Shown here: positions 23,101 through 29,530 of the stretch, piece after piece
Position numbering within the stretch: position 1 is the first letter of the stretch
Layout of the letters: the number at the start of each line of letters is the position of its first letter
Origin: Siphonodentalium dalli
Lineage: Eukaryota > Mollusca > Scaphopoda > Gadilida > Siphonodentaliidae
DNA length: 64,000 nucleotides
Direction of reading: 5' to 3'
Assembly: GCA_032622095.1 (NCBI GenBank)
Contig: CP136069.1
Span: 53,118,760-53,182,759, forward strand
Translations under genes and position numbers: made by a program
The notes under the pieces: generated by a model
What the model saw: only the letters and a program-made list of their open reading frames with translations
Told to the model about the DNA's origin: nothing
Database searches by the model: none

Positions 23101-24857
23101 GTCGATAAATATCTTAGCTACCTTTCCAGGAGCGTTCTGTAACCCAAAGAGACGCATTGAAGTAATGTAAAATGCAACTATGAACAAGGTGCCTATATCC
23201 CAAACAAAAAACAGCCAGTTGCACGACAAGGAACAGAGAAGAGCGTTCCATGTTATTCTATTCCTGATGTGGTAGCAATAAAGAGCGTATGTCTGACTTA
23301 GGGCGTGAAAAATTTAAAACGGCTGGAAAATGGCTGTGACTTTTGCAACTGTTGTTCAGTGCATATGAAGCAGGCATATCAATATTTCGTGTATTTATAG
23401 ACATATCGTATCCGTCACTCCAAATTACGTAGACAAAATTTGGATGTCCGAATGAGCCATGTCTGTTCAACTCTTCCATTGCCAATCTCGCATAAATGCG
23501 AGATACCCAGTCGCTGCCAATATGTATAGCGCATTTATGCGAATTCTGGGGTGCATCTGGTATAAGGGATATAATTATATTATTTTTTTTATATTACGAA
23601 GGGGGTTCGGTTATTTTCTATAGAGTGATGGTGTGCGCTGATAATTTAGAAGCAAGGTCAGTCAAGGTAATGCATTTAACCCTTTACCCAACAGAAGGGC
23701 CCTGTGCCAATGCATTCTCTTATATATGCGAGTCGACCATAGGTCGCCTCGCATATATAAGAGAATGCATTGGCTTAACACATTAAAAATTATAAAATTG
23801 TTAAAGAATGTAAGAAAAAATGGTAAAAAGTGTTAAAAAAAGATTTTTTTTAGGCCAATGCATTCTCTTATATATGCGAGGCGACCTATGGTCGACTCGC
23901 ATATATAAGAGAATGCATTGGCACAGGGCTAACTGTAACTATCACAATGTGGTCAAGGAGCCGGTTTCAATGATATCCATATTTGTATGGTTCTATTGAG
24001 ACAGACCGAAGATATTTTAGGCTGTTGAAGCTTTATTTGGCCGGTTTTGGCCGGTTTGTTGGGTAAAGGGTTAAGCCAGAGTATACCGTTGACAAAATGG
24101 CTGGCGGGATGCGATCGATGAGTGGAAAATAAACATCATAATTGTTCCCATATGGAAAAATACAATTATTTTATGTACAGTATTTATACTATACTATACT
24201 AGTGTATTACTAAAGTATACAATGTATACAGTAGTTGATTATGGTTTTACTACAGTATAAAATACTACTCATCTATGATCTACCATAGTTATACTATAGT
24301 AATACTATGATATAAAAACACACACACACGGCGGCTGGTTATAGGTCATTGCCATACTCTCAGGTGCCCAATAATAGTGTCAGCACGCTTATTAATTTTG
24401 GAGAAAAATCCCAACGATCACTATTATTAATTTTGGCATTGCGACATTGAGTGAAATTGCCATCACTATTATTATTTTCAGCATAAATCACCATCCATCA
24501 TTTTTATTAGGCTAACATGATTATTAGGCACCTGAGAGTACATACTCCCATGTGAAGTTTCAACTAAATAAATCAATAATTACCCGATAGTCATTGCATT
24601 ACCAATATATACATAAAATACACGAATTTACATCCAGAATGCTTGGCATTGGATGTATGTCCATGTGGCGGGATGACAGCAAAAGAGTTAATATGCTCCT
24701 GTGTCTGATCTAATTATGTGCAATAGAAAACTTGCAGGCGGTTGTTTCATGGTGTCAACTCTGACAGAGAAATTTTAACACCTACCTCGTCTTTGTGACC
24801 TTCAAACTTCTTCATGTCCAGCTTCGTGTATTCTCTTGGTCCCGGAAACATGTTCAT
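986..24857 (-). CDS. WDR38: WDR38-like WD40 beta-propeller protein, five exons, 3' end outside window
   Basis: Spliced coding sequence: 24857-24786, 14803-14566, 5802-5624, 2593-2462, 1183-986, giving 273 codons read through. Every junction has GT and AG, and the phases match (0, 1, 0, 0), with a glycine codon split between exons 2 and 3. The product is a chain of WD40 repeats with the usual GH dipeptides and SGSWD-K-LWD strands, and it has no signal peptide or membrane segment. Repeat order, spacing and specific segments (GSWDKSVMLW, TGKCIKHLE, WDVQSGDMIKVLEGH) agree with vertebrate WDR38 as I remember it (about 314 residues). About 40 residues, closing the propeller, should therefore lie in one or more exons left of base 1. 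WDR38 is a poorly characterised cytoplasmic scaffold-type protein. Another small WD40 protein is possible but fits less well. The coding exons look intact; the 24 kb span comes from repeat-filled introns. Confidence 0.78.
1190..1290 (+). repeat. Dispersed repeat next to the exon 5 acceptor
   Basis: The segment contains TAGAGGTCACCCAGAAGATC and GGTGACGATCGGATCAGGG. A clear second copy lies at 26553-26640, followed there by related tandem units to 26960. On the minus strand its edge supplies part of the pyrimidine tract just upstream of the exon 5 acceptor. A TATA-rich run follows at 1290-1305. Confidence 0.6.
1291..2461. other. WDR38-like intron 4, no gene seen
   Basis: AT-rich intron. It carries a short T run near 1507 and a small palindromic patch at 2290-2390 (ACCATATTCCGATATAATAT region). 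No transposon end could be identified. Confidence 0.5.
2462..2593 (-). CDS. WDR38: WDR38-like exon 4
   Basis: This exon has 44 codons in phase 0 at both ends, with acceptor CTTCAG and donor GTAAGTG. It encodes ATASWDYTVRVWSLDG, a short DDPDN loop insertion, and VLHGHKGNIHGLAFSKDGML. The blade continues directly into exon 5 (ASGSWDKS), matching WDR38 order. Confidence 0.85.
2849..2929 (-). repeat. Dispersed repeat, right partner of an inverted pair
   Basis: Inverted copy of 496-577. Just before it, bases 2690-2815 contain GTCATTAGCAGAATGAGGTC and CACCCTCTGTG, resembling the foldback element at 54323-54785, so that family probably has a decayed copy here. Confidence 0.6.
3306..3374. repeat. 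69-base palindrome, arm 1
   Basis: The half-site begins GCCAATGCATTCTCTTATAT, continues to GCGAG, and folds on a three-base ATA loop with a single T/C mismatch. The same sequence recurs at 15858, 23706, 31887 and 55182. Confidence 0.9.
3593..3661. repeat. 69-base palindrome, arm 2
   Basis: Exact reverse complement of 3306-3374; the single mismatch in the stem gives its orientation. It ends GCACAGGG, the outer boundary of the cassette. Confidence 0.9.
4171..4321. mobile_element. Foldback element, copy 1
   Basis: A near-perfect hairpin about 150 bases long. Arms include CGAAATTTATTAACC and its inverse, and CACTAAATTCGATTCGA with its inverse; ends are AGGATATC and GATATCCT. TTTTTATCACATAATCAC follows. 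Related to 4696-4869. Confidence 0.7.
4696..4869. mobile_element. Foldback element, copy 2
   Basis: Same family as 4171-4321: ATGTGATAAATAGAGGATC at the left, TTTTATCACATGATC at the right, and matching CACTAAATTCGATTTGAGCC arms. The sequences downstream of the two hairpins (4322-4695 and 4870-5035) both end in ATTATGTGATAAA, so hairpin plus tail may form a repeated unit. Confidence 0.65.
5036..5623. other. WDR38-like intron 3, right part
   Basis: AT-rich sequence with no gene or transposon end that I can identify. A short direct repeat (CAACTTCTACGAAT) occurs at 5283 and 5354. A similar block (AGTTGGGCGCGAA, then GAGTGATCTT) reappears at 62411. Confidence 0.4.
5624..5802 (-). CDS. WDR38: WDR38-like exon 3
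   Basis: The acceptor is TCTACAG and the donor GTGAGT follows the leucine of GNYL. The first two bases complete the split glycine, giving GHTKSVVTVVFSSDD, then CSGSWDRKAILWDVQSGD and VLEGHEKLVQSIAFDPRG. The exon lies only about 150 bases from the 5' end of the LINE copy in intron 2. Confidence 0.85.
5957..8210 (+). mobile_element. Non-LTR retrotransposon (jockey/CR1-like LINE), 5' truncated
   Basis: This copy keeps the linker and reverse transcriptase region but lacks the apurinic endonuclease. Homology begins near YSFKKAPWDK, and such elements normally have an endonuclease domain before it. The coding part ends at 8145. A short 3' tail ends in repeated ACAGAT units near 8210, typical of CR1/L2-type LINEs. 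It lies in intron 2 of the WDR38-like gene, opposite to the gene. One frameshift makes it non-autonomous. The exact 5' boundary is uncertain and I saw no target-site duplication. Confidence 0.85.
5969..8145 (+). pseudogene. LINE reverse transcriptase, frameshifted
   Basis: Two overlapping frames together encode one protein fragment. The first runs to 6619 and the second reads from about 6575 to 8145; the frame changes near 6540-6590. The first gives the basic linker (KKTKRMLRKKARLYKKAK) and PFWAYMKAKR. The second gives QSKAPGPDAIPN, YRPVSLTSVSCKILE and HGFRKGHSC, then motif A IVLDFSKAFDTVP (Asp at codon 136 counted from 6622), motif B SGVPQGNFLGPLLF, and motif C LFADDCLLYR (codons 221-230). 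The C-terminal thumb region ends SFFSKTILEWNQLEES. The catalytic Asp residues are present, so decay is recent apart from the frameshift and the missing endonuclease. The role would be target-primed reverse transcription. Confidence 0.88.
8211..9478. other. Intronic sequence, no gene seen
   Basis: AT-rich stretch with no readable domain and no transposon ends. A GC-richer patch lies at 9060-9140 (CCCCGCGCTATGGCAGCGCC, a short hairpin). Confidence 0.4.
9479..9909. mobile_element. Terminal inverted repeat element (MITE-like)
   Basis: Ends are AGGGTACGTTCA and its inverse, followed by inverted TGGCAAGTTTGCAC blocks. Further weaker inverted matches continue inward (CCGTTCATA, ATGCATCTTT). It is 431 bases long with no coding capacity. 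I could not decide the target-site duplication, so the superfamily is open. Confidence 0.65.
9910..10537. other. Intronic sequence, no gene seen
   Basis: AT-rich. A small hairpin sits at 10441-10500 (TTCGTGGTT and AACCACGAA). Nothing else is recognisable. Confidence 0.4.
10538..10947 (+). mobile_element. Helitron-like element, 3' truncated copy
   Basis: Begins TCTAATATATATTTTGGGAC, preceded by A, then CTGTCTGTTTGTTTG and a GC-richer body related to 49360-50119. It carries two TAAAGAGCGT motifs (10751, 10782). It lacks the CTAG terminus and abuts the next copy, which starts with the same 20 bases. Confidence 0.65.
10948..11129 (+). mobile_element. Short non-autonomous Helitron-like element
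   Basis: Starts TCTAATATATATTTTGGGAC. It ends with a small hairpin (GCCCGGACGAAGTCGGG) followed a few bases later by CTAG before a T, which is the Helitron 3' rule (hairpin, then CTRR). At 182 bases it has no coding capacity. Confidence 0.7.
11597..11910 (+). repeat. Tandem repeat, about 117-base unit, nearly three copies
   Basis: Each unit has ACCTGCTGACTGGTCGATT, then GCCTCATTCTCAAGCCAAGC, then AATTTGTAAATATCAACTTT. Copies start near 11591, 11707 and 11821. It lies inside the Helitron-like element 11130-12817. Confidence 0.8.
12000..12740 (+). repeat. Degenerate tandem repeat array
   Basis: Recurring segments are TATTTCGATGTGTTAACACC (12099, 12286, 12352, variant 12516), ACGCACATTATCTGCTTAT and TTGAGTCGATAATGTGCTG. 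The latter is also an arm of the foldback at 51828-51925, which links the two loci. Confidence 0.75.
12818..13651. other. Intronic sequence, no gene seen
   Basis: AT-rich. There is no recognisable domain, and no repeat that I could match elsewhere in the window. Confidence 0.4.
13652..14057. mobile_element. TTAA-flanked MITE, family 3
   Basis: TTAA sits at both edges (13648-13651 and 14058-14061). Inverted termini GAGGGATGTAAAGTGGCAAC and the inverse of GCCACATTACCTCCCTC extend about 35 bases, through AATGGGGAA. A TTAA duplication fits piggyBac or Kolobok-type transposases; none is encoded here (406 bases). Confidence 0.75.
14566..14803 (-). CDS. WDR38: WDR38-like exon 2
   Basis: The acceptor is TTCCAG and the donor is GTTCGTG after GAAG, so a glycine codon is split (phase 1). 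The exon encodes about two WD blades: VNCVSFSSDFQMIVTGSDD through RIFNAQTGQ, then LKGHAGAVNSVAITSDSK through KLWETRSAELLYDLE. The GH and WD-type signatures are intact and no stop interrupts the frame. Confidence 0.85.
14967..15345 (+). repeat. Dispersed repeat, copy 1
   Basis: About 380 bases matching 43197-43550 in the same orientation. Shared blocks include GTGAAACTGATAAGTTAGTA, TTCTACTAACATC, ATATAAGAATGACGGT and TTATTCTCCATT. A shorter, more diverged copy is near 47440-47560. Ends are not defined and the type is unknown. Confidence 0.75.
15858..15926. repeat. 69-base palindrome, arm 1
   Basis: Identical by eye to 3306-3374, including the orientation-giving T/C mismatch around the ATA loop. 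Confidence 0.9.
16006..16074. repeat. 69-base palindrome, arm 2
   Basis: Reverse complement of 15858-15926, separated from it by 79 AT-rich bases, against about 220 in the element at 3255. Confidence 0.9.
16105..17400. other. Intron 1 sequence, no gene seen
   Basis: Open frames here (such as 16198-16464 minus and 16542-16733 plus) show no recognisable domain and no support as exons. No transposon ends were identified. Confidence 0.4.
17534..17812. repeat. Inner inverted repeat of the CTTAAG locus
   Basis: GGAAGCCAAATTAACATTTA at the left is inverted at the right as TAAATGTTAATTTGGCTCC. The interior is almost entirely CTTAAG-type palindromes with CCTTATT spacers. It looks like one unit element of the larger locus. 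Confidence 0.8.
18265..18996. repeat. Second inverted repeat of the CTTAAG locus with internal tandem duplication
   Basis: Arms of about 50 bases (18265-18315 and 18948-18996) share GGGAGGCCCTTTTCACATTT. Inside, a unit of about 190 bases is duplicated (near 18448 and 18641), marked by CACCATATGAGGGAA and by CAATTCTTGGGAC-type blocks. Another inverted pair (18003-18075 and 18846-18925, GATTGAGTCCATCTCATATT) overlaps it in an interleaved way. Confidence 0.75.
19346..20552. other. Intron 1 sequence, no gene seen
   Basis: AT-rich with no recognisable coding or transposon end. Isolated short reading frames have no domain signal. Confidence 0.4.
20557..21078. mobile_element. TTAA-flanked MITE, family 2, full copy A
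   Basis: TTAA flanks both ends (20553-20556, 21079-21082). Termini are AGGCACGGGTGGCGTT and the inverse of AACGCCGCCCGTATCT, with AATATTCA-type blocks just inside. It contains paired ACGCTCTTTA motifs at 20800 and 20842. An inverted full copy is at 53573-54091, and partial copies are near 41530-41877, 32467-32590 and 63050-63217. A Kolobok- or piggyBac-type transposase could mobilise it; none is encoded. Confidence 0.8.
20800..20851 (+). repeat. Paired ACGCTCTTTA motif, 42-base spacing
   Basis: Two exact ACGCTCTTTA decamers start 42 bases apart. Each is followed within a few bases by CCATATC. Equivalent pairs occur at 11406/11448, 23279 (with a variant 42 bases away) and 53841 (with a variant 42 bases away). 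Confidence 0.8.
21083..23675. other. Intron 1 sequence with simple repeats, no gene seen
   Basis: Holds G runs at about 21734 and 22232 and a direct repeat of TTACATGCATGTGTG-type sequence at 22719 and 22950. A diverged fragment of the paired TAAAGAGCGT motif lies at 23237-23288. No exon is supported. Confidence 0.5.
23706..23774. repeat. 69-base palindrome, arm 1
   Basis: Same sequence as at 3306 and 15858. Confidence 0.9.
23854..23922. repeat. 69-base palindrome, arm 2
   Basis: Reverse complement of 23706-23774; followed by CACAGGG, the cassette boundary. Confidence 0.9.
24357..24538. mobile_element. Short TA-flanked MITE (Tc1/mariner-like target)
   Basis: Termini CTCTCAGGTGCCCAATAAT and the inverse of ATTATTAGGCACCTGAGAG, with TA at each side (24355-24356, 24539-24540). 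It is 182 bases long. The interior has repeated ACTATTATTAATTTTGG-type sequence. Confidence 0.75.
24786..24857 (-). CDS. WDR38: WDR38-like exon 1 (start exon)
   Basis: This exon has 24 codons, beginning MNMFPGPREYTKLDM and ending KKFEGHKDE, followed by donor GTAGGTG. An in-frame TAA lies four codons upstream of the ATG, so this is the initiator exon; a second ATG two codons later is a possible alternative start. The tail FEGHKDE supplies the GH dipeptide that opens the first WD repeat, completed by VNCVSFSSD in exon 2. The exon is too short to be found from length alone and was located by this continuity. Confidence 0.75.
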
Positions 24858-26448
24858 TAGAACAATTAATTACTTAATCCACTTAAATAAGACAGGAAAC
24901 ATGAAATTGAACTCCGGCGAACGAAAACTTATTTGAAATAACTTAGCAATTAGAATTGTTCAGCTGACGCCGCTTGTCACACCAATCCCGGATCCGTAGT
25001 TATTTATGACCAGGTCGCTCCCTTGGTATAGTCCAGCCACTTGCTCAGAAATCCAGCAGTCGGGTGGTAATCCTACCACTCACTTTCGAAGTGATGGCTA
25101 TTCAACTGAGAGACGACTTCAAATGTCAGTAAATATATATGTATATACACTCAGCCAATGCCAGCTGAAGAACTAGCGGAGAACAATGAACGAACCATCA
25201 TAACAACGGAACAGTAAAGATATATGCCGGTCCCAGAATGATTTATACTTCACTCAAAATATTAATGGACTGAAAATCAATCCTGCCAACCATATATGTC
25301 GTATCATTATTGTATACGGAACATTAAAAATACATAATCCATTGTGTTCTAAGCAAGTATATTCCCCACTTCACCAGTAATGATAACAATTATTAACATA
25401 AGTGTGCACTTCTTCCGAAGAAACCACGTTTAAAACTGACACAGCATCGATAATCAAGACCTCTGCGTCGACAGACGAATTTGTTTCCCTTCTCGTTCAC
25501 CAAGGACATGCGTCGTTCAATTTGTTTCGGTTTTAATTCACGACTTGGTCCGCTACCTTGTGTGTATTTTAAAACACAATCAATAAATGTATGGGGTAGT
25601 ATTAAATATCCATTGATCGGATTCGATTATCCTCGTGTTACAACACATACCCGTTATTCGAGTTTGCGCACCGTTGACTGTATACAAATACAGGCATTTA
25701 ACTAGTACGAACTTTTGCCTTATTGTTTACATTGGAAACCCGCGCATGTTATTGACTGAACTTAAATGTATCGACGCTTGTAGAATTAATTTGCTTTGAT
25801 CCGAGCTGTATAACATGTCGCACGTAGTCGCTAATTTCGTGATATTGGAGATGGCTATGTTACATGTTGATCAAATTTATTATGACCCAATATAAGTATA
25901 TTATGAGCAATATACACATAATATAACACCCTCACCTACAGTGTGTGTGTGCACCGGGGTGCCCGGTGGATCAGAACTTTCATGATAACAATATTTATTC
26001 CCATACAAACAAATAAAATAATTCAACAAAATGCTAGTGTTTCGTGGTTAGTTATATTTAAATTGCGAAATCGGAGGTGAATTACGTGTTGACAATTTTC
26101 GCACGCACATCGAAACAACAAATTGTATGATACAGGCGACATAATCATTATTAATTTTATTATACGCACAACAATAGATTATAGAAGAAATCTCAAACAG
26201 ATAACAATCATTATCCACCGCTAGCAGTGAAGATATAGCAAATTACACTTTCATTGTAGCTTTGACGTTACGGACGTCTATGACGTAACTGAATTTCTTG
26301 AATAGCTATCGTCGAATTGTAAAATGTTAACAATATATTGTAGCTTTAGTATAATTATATTATGAAGGATTAGATCTGAATGTGGCCCGGTTATAATTGG
26401 TATATATGCACAGCATGCGTAAACTAAAAAGAAATTCTAGTGTTTTTG

Positions 26449-26543
26449 AGTGGATACCGAAAATTATATCATTCGCTCGTGGCAAGCCAATAGACAATAT
26501 ACATTTGTCTCGGTCACTCATGAGATAATTTTCGGTATCCACT
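26449..26543. repeat. Foldback hairpin
   Basis: AGTGGATACCGAAAATTAT at the left is inverted at the right as ATAATTTTCGGTATCCACT. The loop is about 57 bases. Confidence 0.8.
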
Positions 26544-26552
26544 AAAGAAGGA

Positions 26553-26960
26553 AGGTAAACTAGAGGTCACTCCGAAGATCCATATTAAGTTTGGTGATGA
26601 TCGGATGAGGGTTGTGGTCTGTATGGTGCGCCAAAAAATGATTTAGTCATATAAAGAGTAAATTCCAAGATGGCTGCCGGTGGCCATGTTTTTCATGGAA
26701 AATCGTTCAAATTCGATAGCACCCATCTACAGGTGATCTCAATCGTGCCTGCAAAATTCAAAAATGATTCGGCATAAATACGGGCTGTAGGGTGTGCCGA
26801 TGGAATCAAATTTGAAATCCAAGATGGCTGTTGGCGGCAATGTTTCTCATCGAAGTTCGGAAAAATTCAATATTTCCCATCTATAGGTCACCCTGACGCT
26901 ACCATATGAAGTTTGGTGAAGATCGGATGAGGCCTGTATCCGTAGGACGTGCCGAATGAA
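26553..26960 (+). repeat. Dispersed tandem repeat with CCAAGATGGC units
   Basis: Roughly 200-base units, each with CCAAGATGGCTG, a CATGTTTTTCAT-type block, an AGGTGA/AGGTCACC block, and GGTGAAGATCGGATGAGG followed by GTGTGCCGA. Related pieces occur at 1190 and 56046. Confidence 0.65.
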
Positions 26961-27240
26961 ATTGTTGACGCAATTTGTTGTAAAGTTGAGCTAATAACTA
27001 TGTTTAATCTAAACTAAAAATACAAATAAAACCTTACCCCACCCTTTCTCTTATGGCATAAAGTTCATTGTTCTTATGATTAGTCCTCCTTATCACACCT
27101 TTCGTTACAAGTCGAACATGGGGTAAATTTGAACTGAATGACCGCGAACGTTTAGTCGGACTGGTCACGTGAGTCAGATTACTTTCGTTAGCAGTAGTAA
27201 CGCATGTTACAAGTTACACGTACGGGTAATAGAATCTCGT

Positions 27241-27507
27241 TAACTCTTTCCTGTCTGGGGCTTCCTGCGAATACCCTGTGCCAATGCATTCTCTTATATG
27301 TGCGAGTCGCCAATATTTTAGAGACTACTTTTGCCTAACAATATTTACCTTGATCTTGTAAGCCATTGCATTCTCTTACATATATGCGAGTCTCCCATAT
27401 TTTAGAGAATACTTATCTAATTGTACGCCATGCATTATGGGAGACTCGCATATATAGGATACTGCACTGGCAAAATATATTTAATGCTGCACCAGCGCAG
27501 CTCCGTC
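27241..27507. mobile_element. Decayed TTAA-flanked element with degenerate palindromes (family 4)
   Basis: Begins after TTAA near 27240 with CTCTTTCCTGTCTGGGGC and ends GCGCAGCTCCGTCACGAACC before TTAA near 27511. It carries CCCTGTGCCAATGCATTCTC and two further degenerate half-palindromes. A related right end is at 62690-62780 (ACCAGCGCAGCTTCCGCC, then AAAGGGTTAA). Confidence 0.55.
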
Positions 27508-27519
27508 ACGAACCTCGTT

Positions 27520-28920
27520 AATTATGTCTGCATTTTGGTTCTTACTTCGGGTTTGATCGGCAAAATGAGTTTGGTTTATTTGGCGTTAATTGTCGTTTTA
27601 CGAATCGATGAAATACCTGGTAATTACTCCACTGAACATAGAAACCACCGACCTCCTGAGGCCAAATGACAAACTTGTCCAGCTACTCGAATACGATTAT
27701 CCTCCCTTTACGTCTATCACGAATTAGAACCATCTTCGGCATCGTTTTGGTCTAATGCGACATGCACATAACAAGCCCCCCCCCCCCCCCCCATCCGACA
27801 AAATATAAATTTTCGTGTTTTCAACGTAGACAAAAACGCTCATAACTTAGCAGCATTATTCAGTTGTCGCAACAGAAAAATTACCAAATATTTCTCAATC
27901 TTTATCAAACAGGTCCTCGACATGAGGCTACTTCTGACAAATAAGTAAACACCCTTCTAAAATCTACCGATATGTTGCTTATATTACATATACCAACAAA
28001 ATCCATAAAGAATGACCCCTACAATTATTTACTCCTACACTCCTAGATCATGTCATGAATCTCTACTTTAGCTAACCCCGTAGAGATAATATCCCACCAG
28101 TACAAAACCTTTTTTATATTGTGACACGGAACGTTATAAAGTCGAAAAAATAACGCTGGAAATATATTTCTTAGTGATGACCTGTTCCTTGCTATTAATA
28201 ATGTACCTCACTGTAGGTGAAGGTCCCAACTCGAAATTGCACGATTTAAGTTACTTTTGTGAGTGATTTTGCTTTGCGTCGCTTACAGATATGGTATTTC
28301 TACTGGCTAATTAATCCAATGTTTATTGCGATATCGGCCAACAAATGTCACAACAAGCATGCAATTTTCGAGCTGGGACCATACTTTGTGGTAGATTATT
28401 GAGGAATAATTATAAACAAAGAACTCTATTATCTGCCTTGTTTGTTCAATGTTAAACAGTTCCATGTGAGAACGGGTCATGCAGAACATCAAAGAGTTCC
28501 CAGGTTTTATACTGTGGAATATGATGTCTATACGGGCGTTAACCAGAGTGGGGATTCATGGCATTATCTACCCTTAGAGCACAATCCCATTGTTGCAATC
28601 GTTCCCTGATTTTTGGTAAAGCACAACAATTCCCAAGGCTGGCGAAGGAATAGTTTAGTGATTATCCCATTGTTAGGCACACGCAACTCATAACAGACAA
28701 ATCGCACGGGCGCTTTAAAGTGAGACCAGTCCGCGTTGTTTCTGACGTATCTATTCACATTCAACGGCGATCGGTACATGATAATCAAGTTGTTGTGCGC
28801 GACTAACCGGCTATTGTGTCCAATCGCGGCCAGCGCACGGATTGTGCGTCGAAGTCAAAACACGTTCAATGGCACATTTCATTTGATTGCATTATGTGGG
28901 ATCAATTGTGCTCTAAGTCG
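27520..28920. other. Intergenic sequence, no gene seen
   Basis: Contains a C run at about 27776. Reading frames here have no recognisable domain, splice context or repeat homology within the window. Confidence 0.4.
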
Positions 28921-28923
28921 GTC

Positions 28924-29003
28924 AGAGCACGCGAATAGTTCTTTACCAGAATAATCTCGTCTCCGACTCGATTTATTCTGGTAAAGAACTATTCTTGTGC
29001 TCT
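28924..29003. repeat. Foldback hairpin
   Basis: Arms of about 30 bases: AGAGCACGCGAATAGTTCTT with continuation TACCAGAATAA, inverted on the right with one main mismatch. The loop is about 17 bases. Confidence 0.8.
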
Positions 29004-29184
29004 AACCATTACATACAGCTGCATTTTAAGGAACCACCATGAGCTCATAATCACACATTTCCAATATCGCACTACACAGCCCATTATATATACATTGTAT
29101 TATTTCAATTTGTAATCACGCTCTGTAATATCTATATTTGATTATCAGAGAAAATAAATTGAATTGAATTGTGATTCGGCGAGT

Positions 29185-29530
29185 GTAGATTGATTGATTG
29201 GGGTTTTAATGTCGCTTTCAGCAACTAAGGCCATATCACGACATTGCCAGTTTTAGTGGTGGATGAAATCCGCACACTTTTATTGAGGCCAATCTAACAG
29301 TGATCTCAATGGCTGATAAACTCGTCGACCATGTGCGCCAAACCACCGGCCATCGGCGAGTACTGGCAACTCCACAGAAAACGATATTGAGTTACAAAGT
29401 TCACGATGGAAACAAGTGGATTTGAACCCTCATTGCCAGCGCTGGAGGGCGATACGGCTTGGGGTTGTACCCCTCACCGACAGCCATCGAGGCCCCGATC
29501 CCGCTACTGTAATGTCTATAAATAGAATCA
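29185..29530 (-). mobile_element. tRNA-derived SINE-like element
   Basis: On the minus strand the head has a polymerase III B-box-like GGTTCAAATCC, with an A-box-like TGGCTGTCGGTGAGG about 60 bases upstream. The body runs to a tail with ATATGGCC-type sequence, TTAAAACCCC and a CAAT repeat near 29185. The plus-strand tail (GGGGTTTTAATGTCGC) resembles a segment common in mollusc SINEs, from memory. Boundaries are approximate. Confidence 0.5.

Larger units (their letters stand above)
23680..24070 (+). mobile_element. TTAA-flanked MITE, family 1, copy 2
   Basis: TTAA lies at 23676-23679 and 24071-24074. Ends are CCCTTTACCCAACA and TGTTGGGTAAAGGG. Palindromes lie at 23706-23774 and 23854-23922, then a unique arm with AACTATCACAATGTGGTCA and TTTGGCCGGTTTTGGCCGG. 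It is nearly identical to copy 3 (31861) and the inverse of copy 1, suggesting recent activity. Confidence 0.88.
24858..27239. other. Upstream region of the WDR38-like gene
   Basis: Contains the presumed promoter and 5' leader on the minus strand, but no TATA box or start site can be fixed. Also holds a 95-base hairpin at 26449-26543 and the dispersed repeat at 26553-26960. Reading frames such as 25481-25705 show no domain. Confidence 0.45.

Noticed and set aside
24960-25115. tRNA-like sequence (TCACTTCGAAAGTGA hairpin)
   Set aside because: It has one anticodon-like stem, but no proper T-arm or acceptor stem could be assembled.
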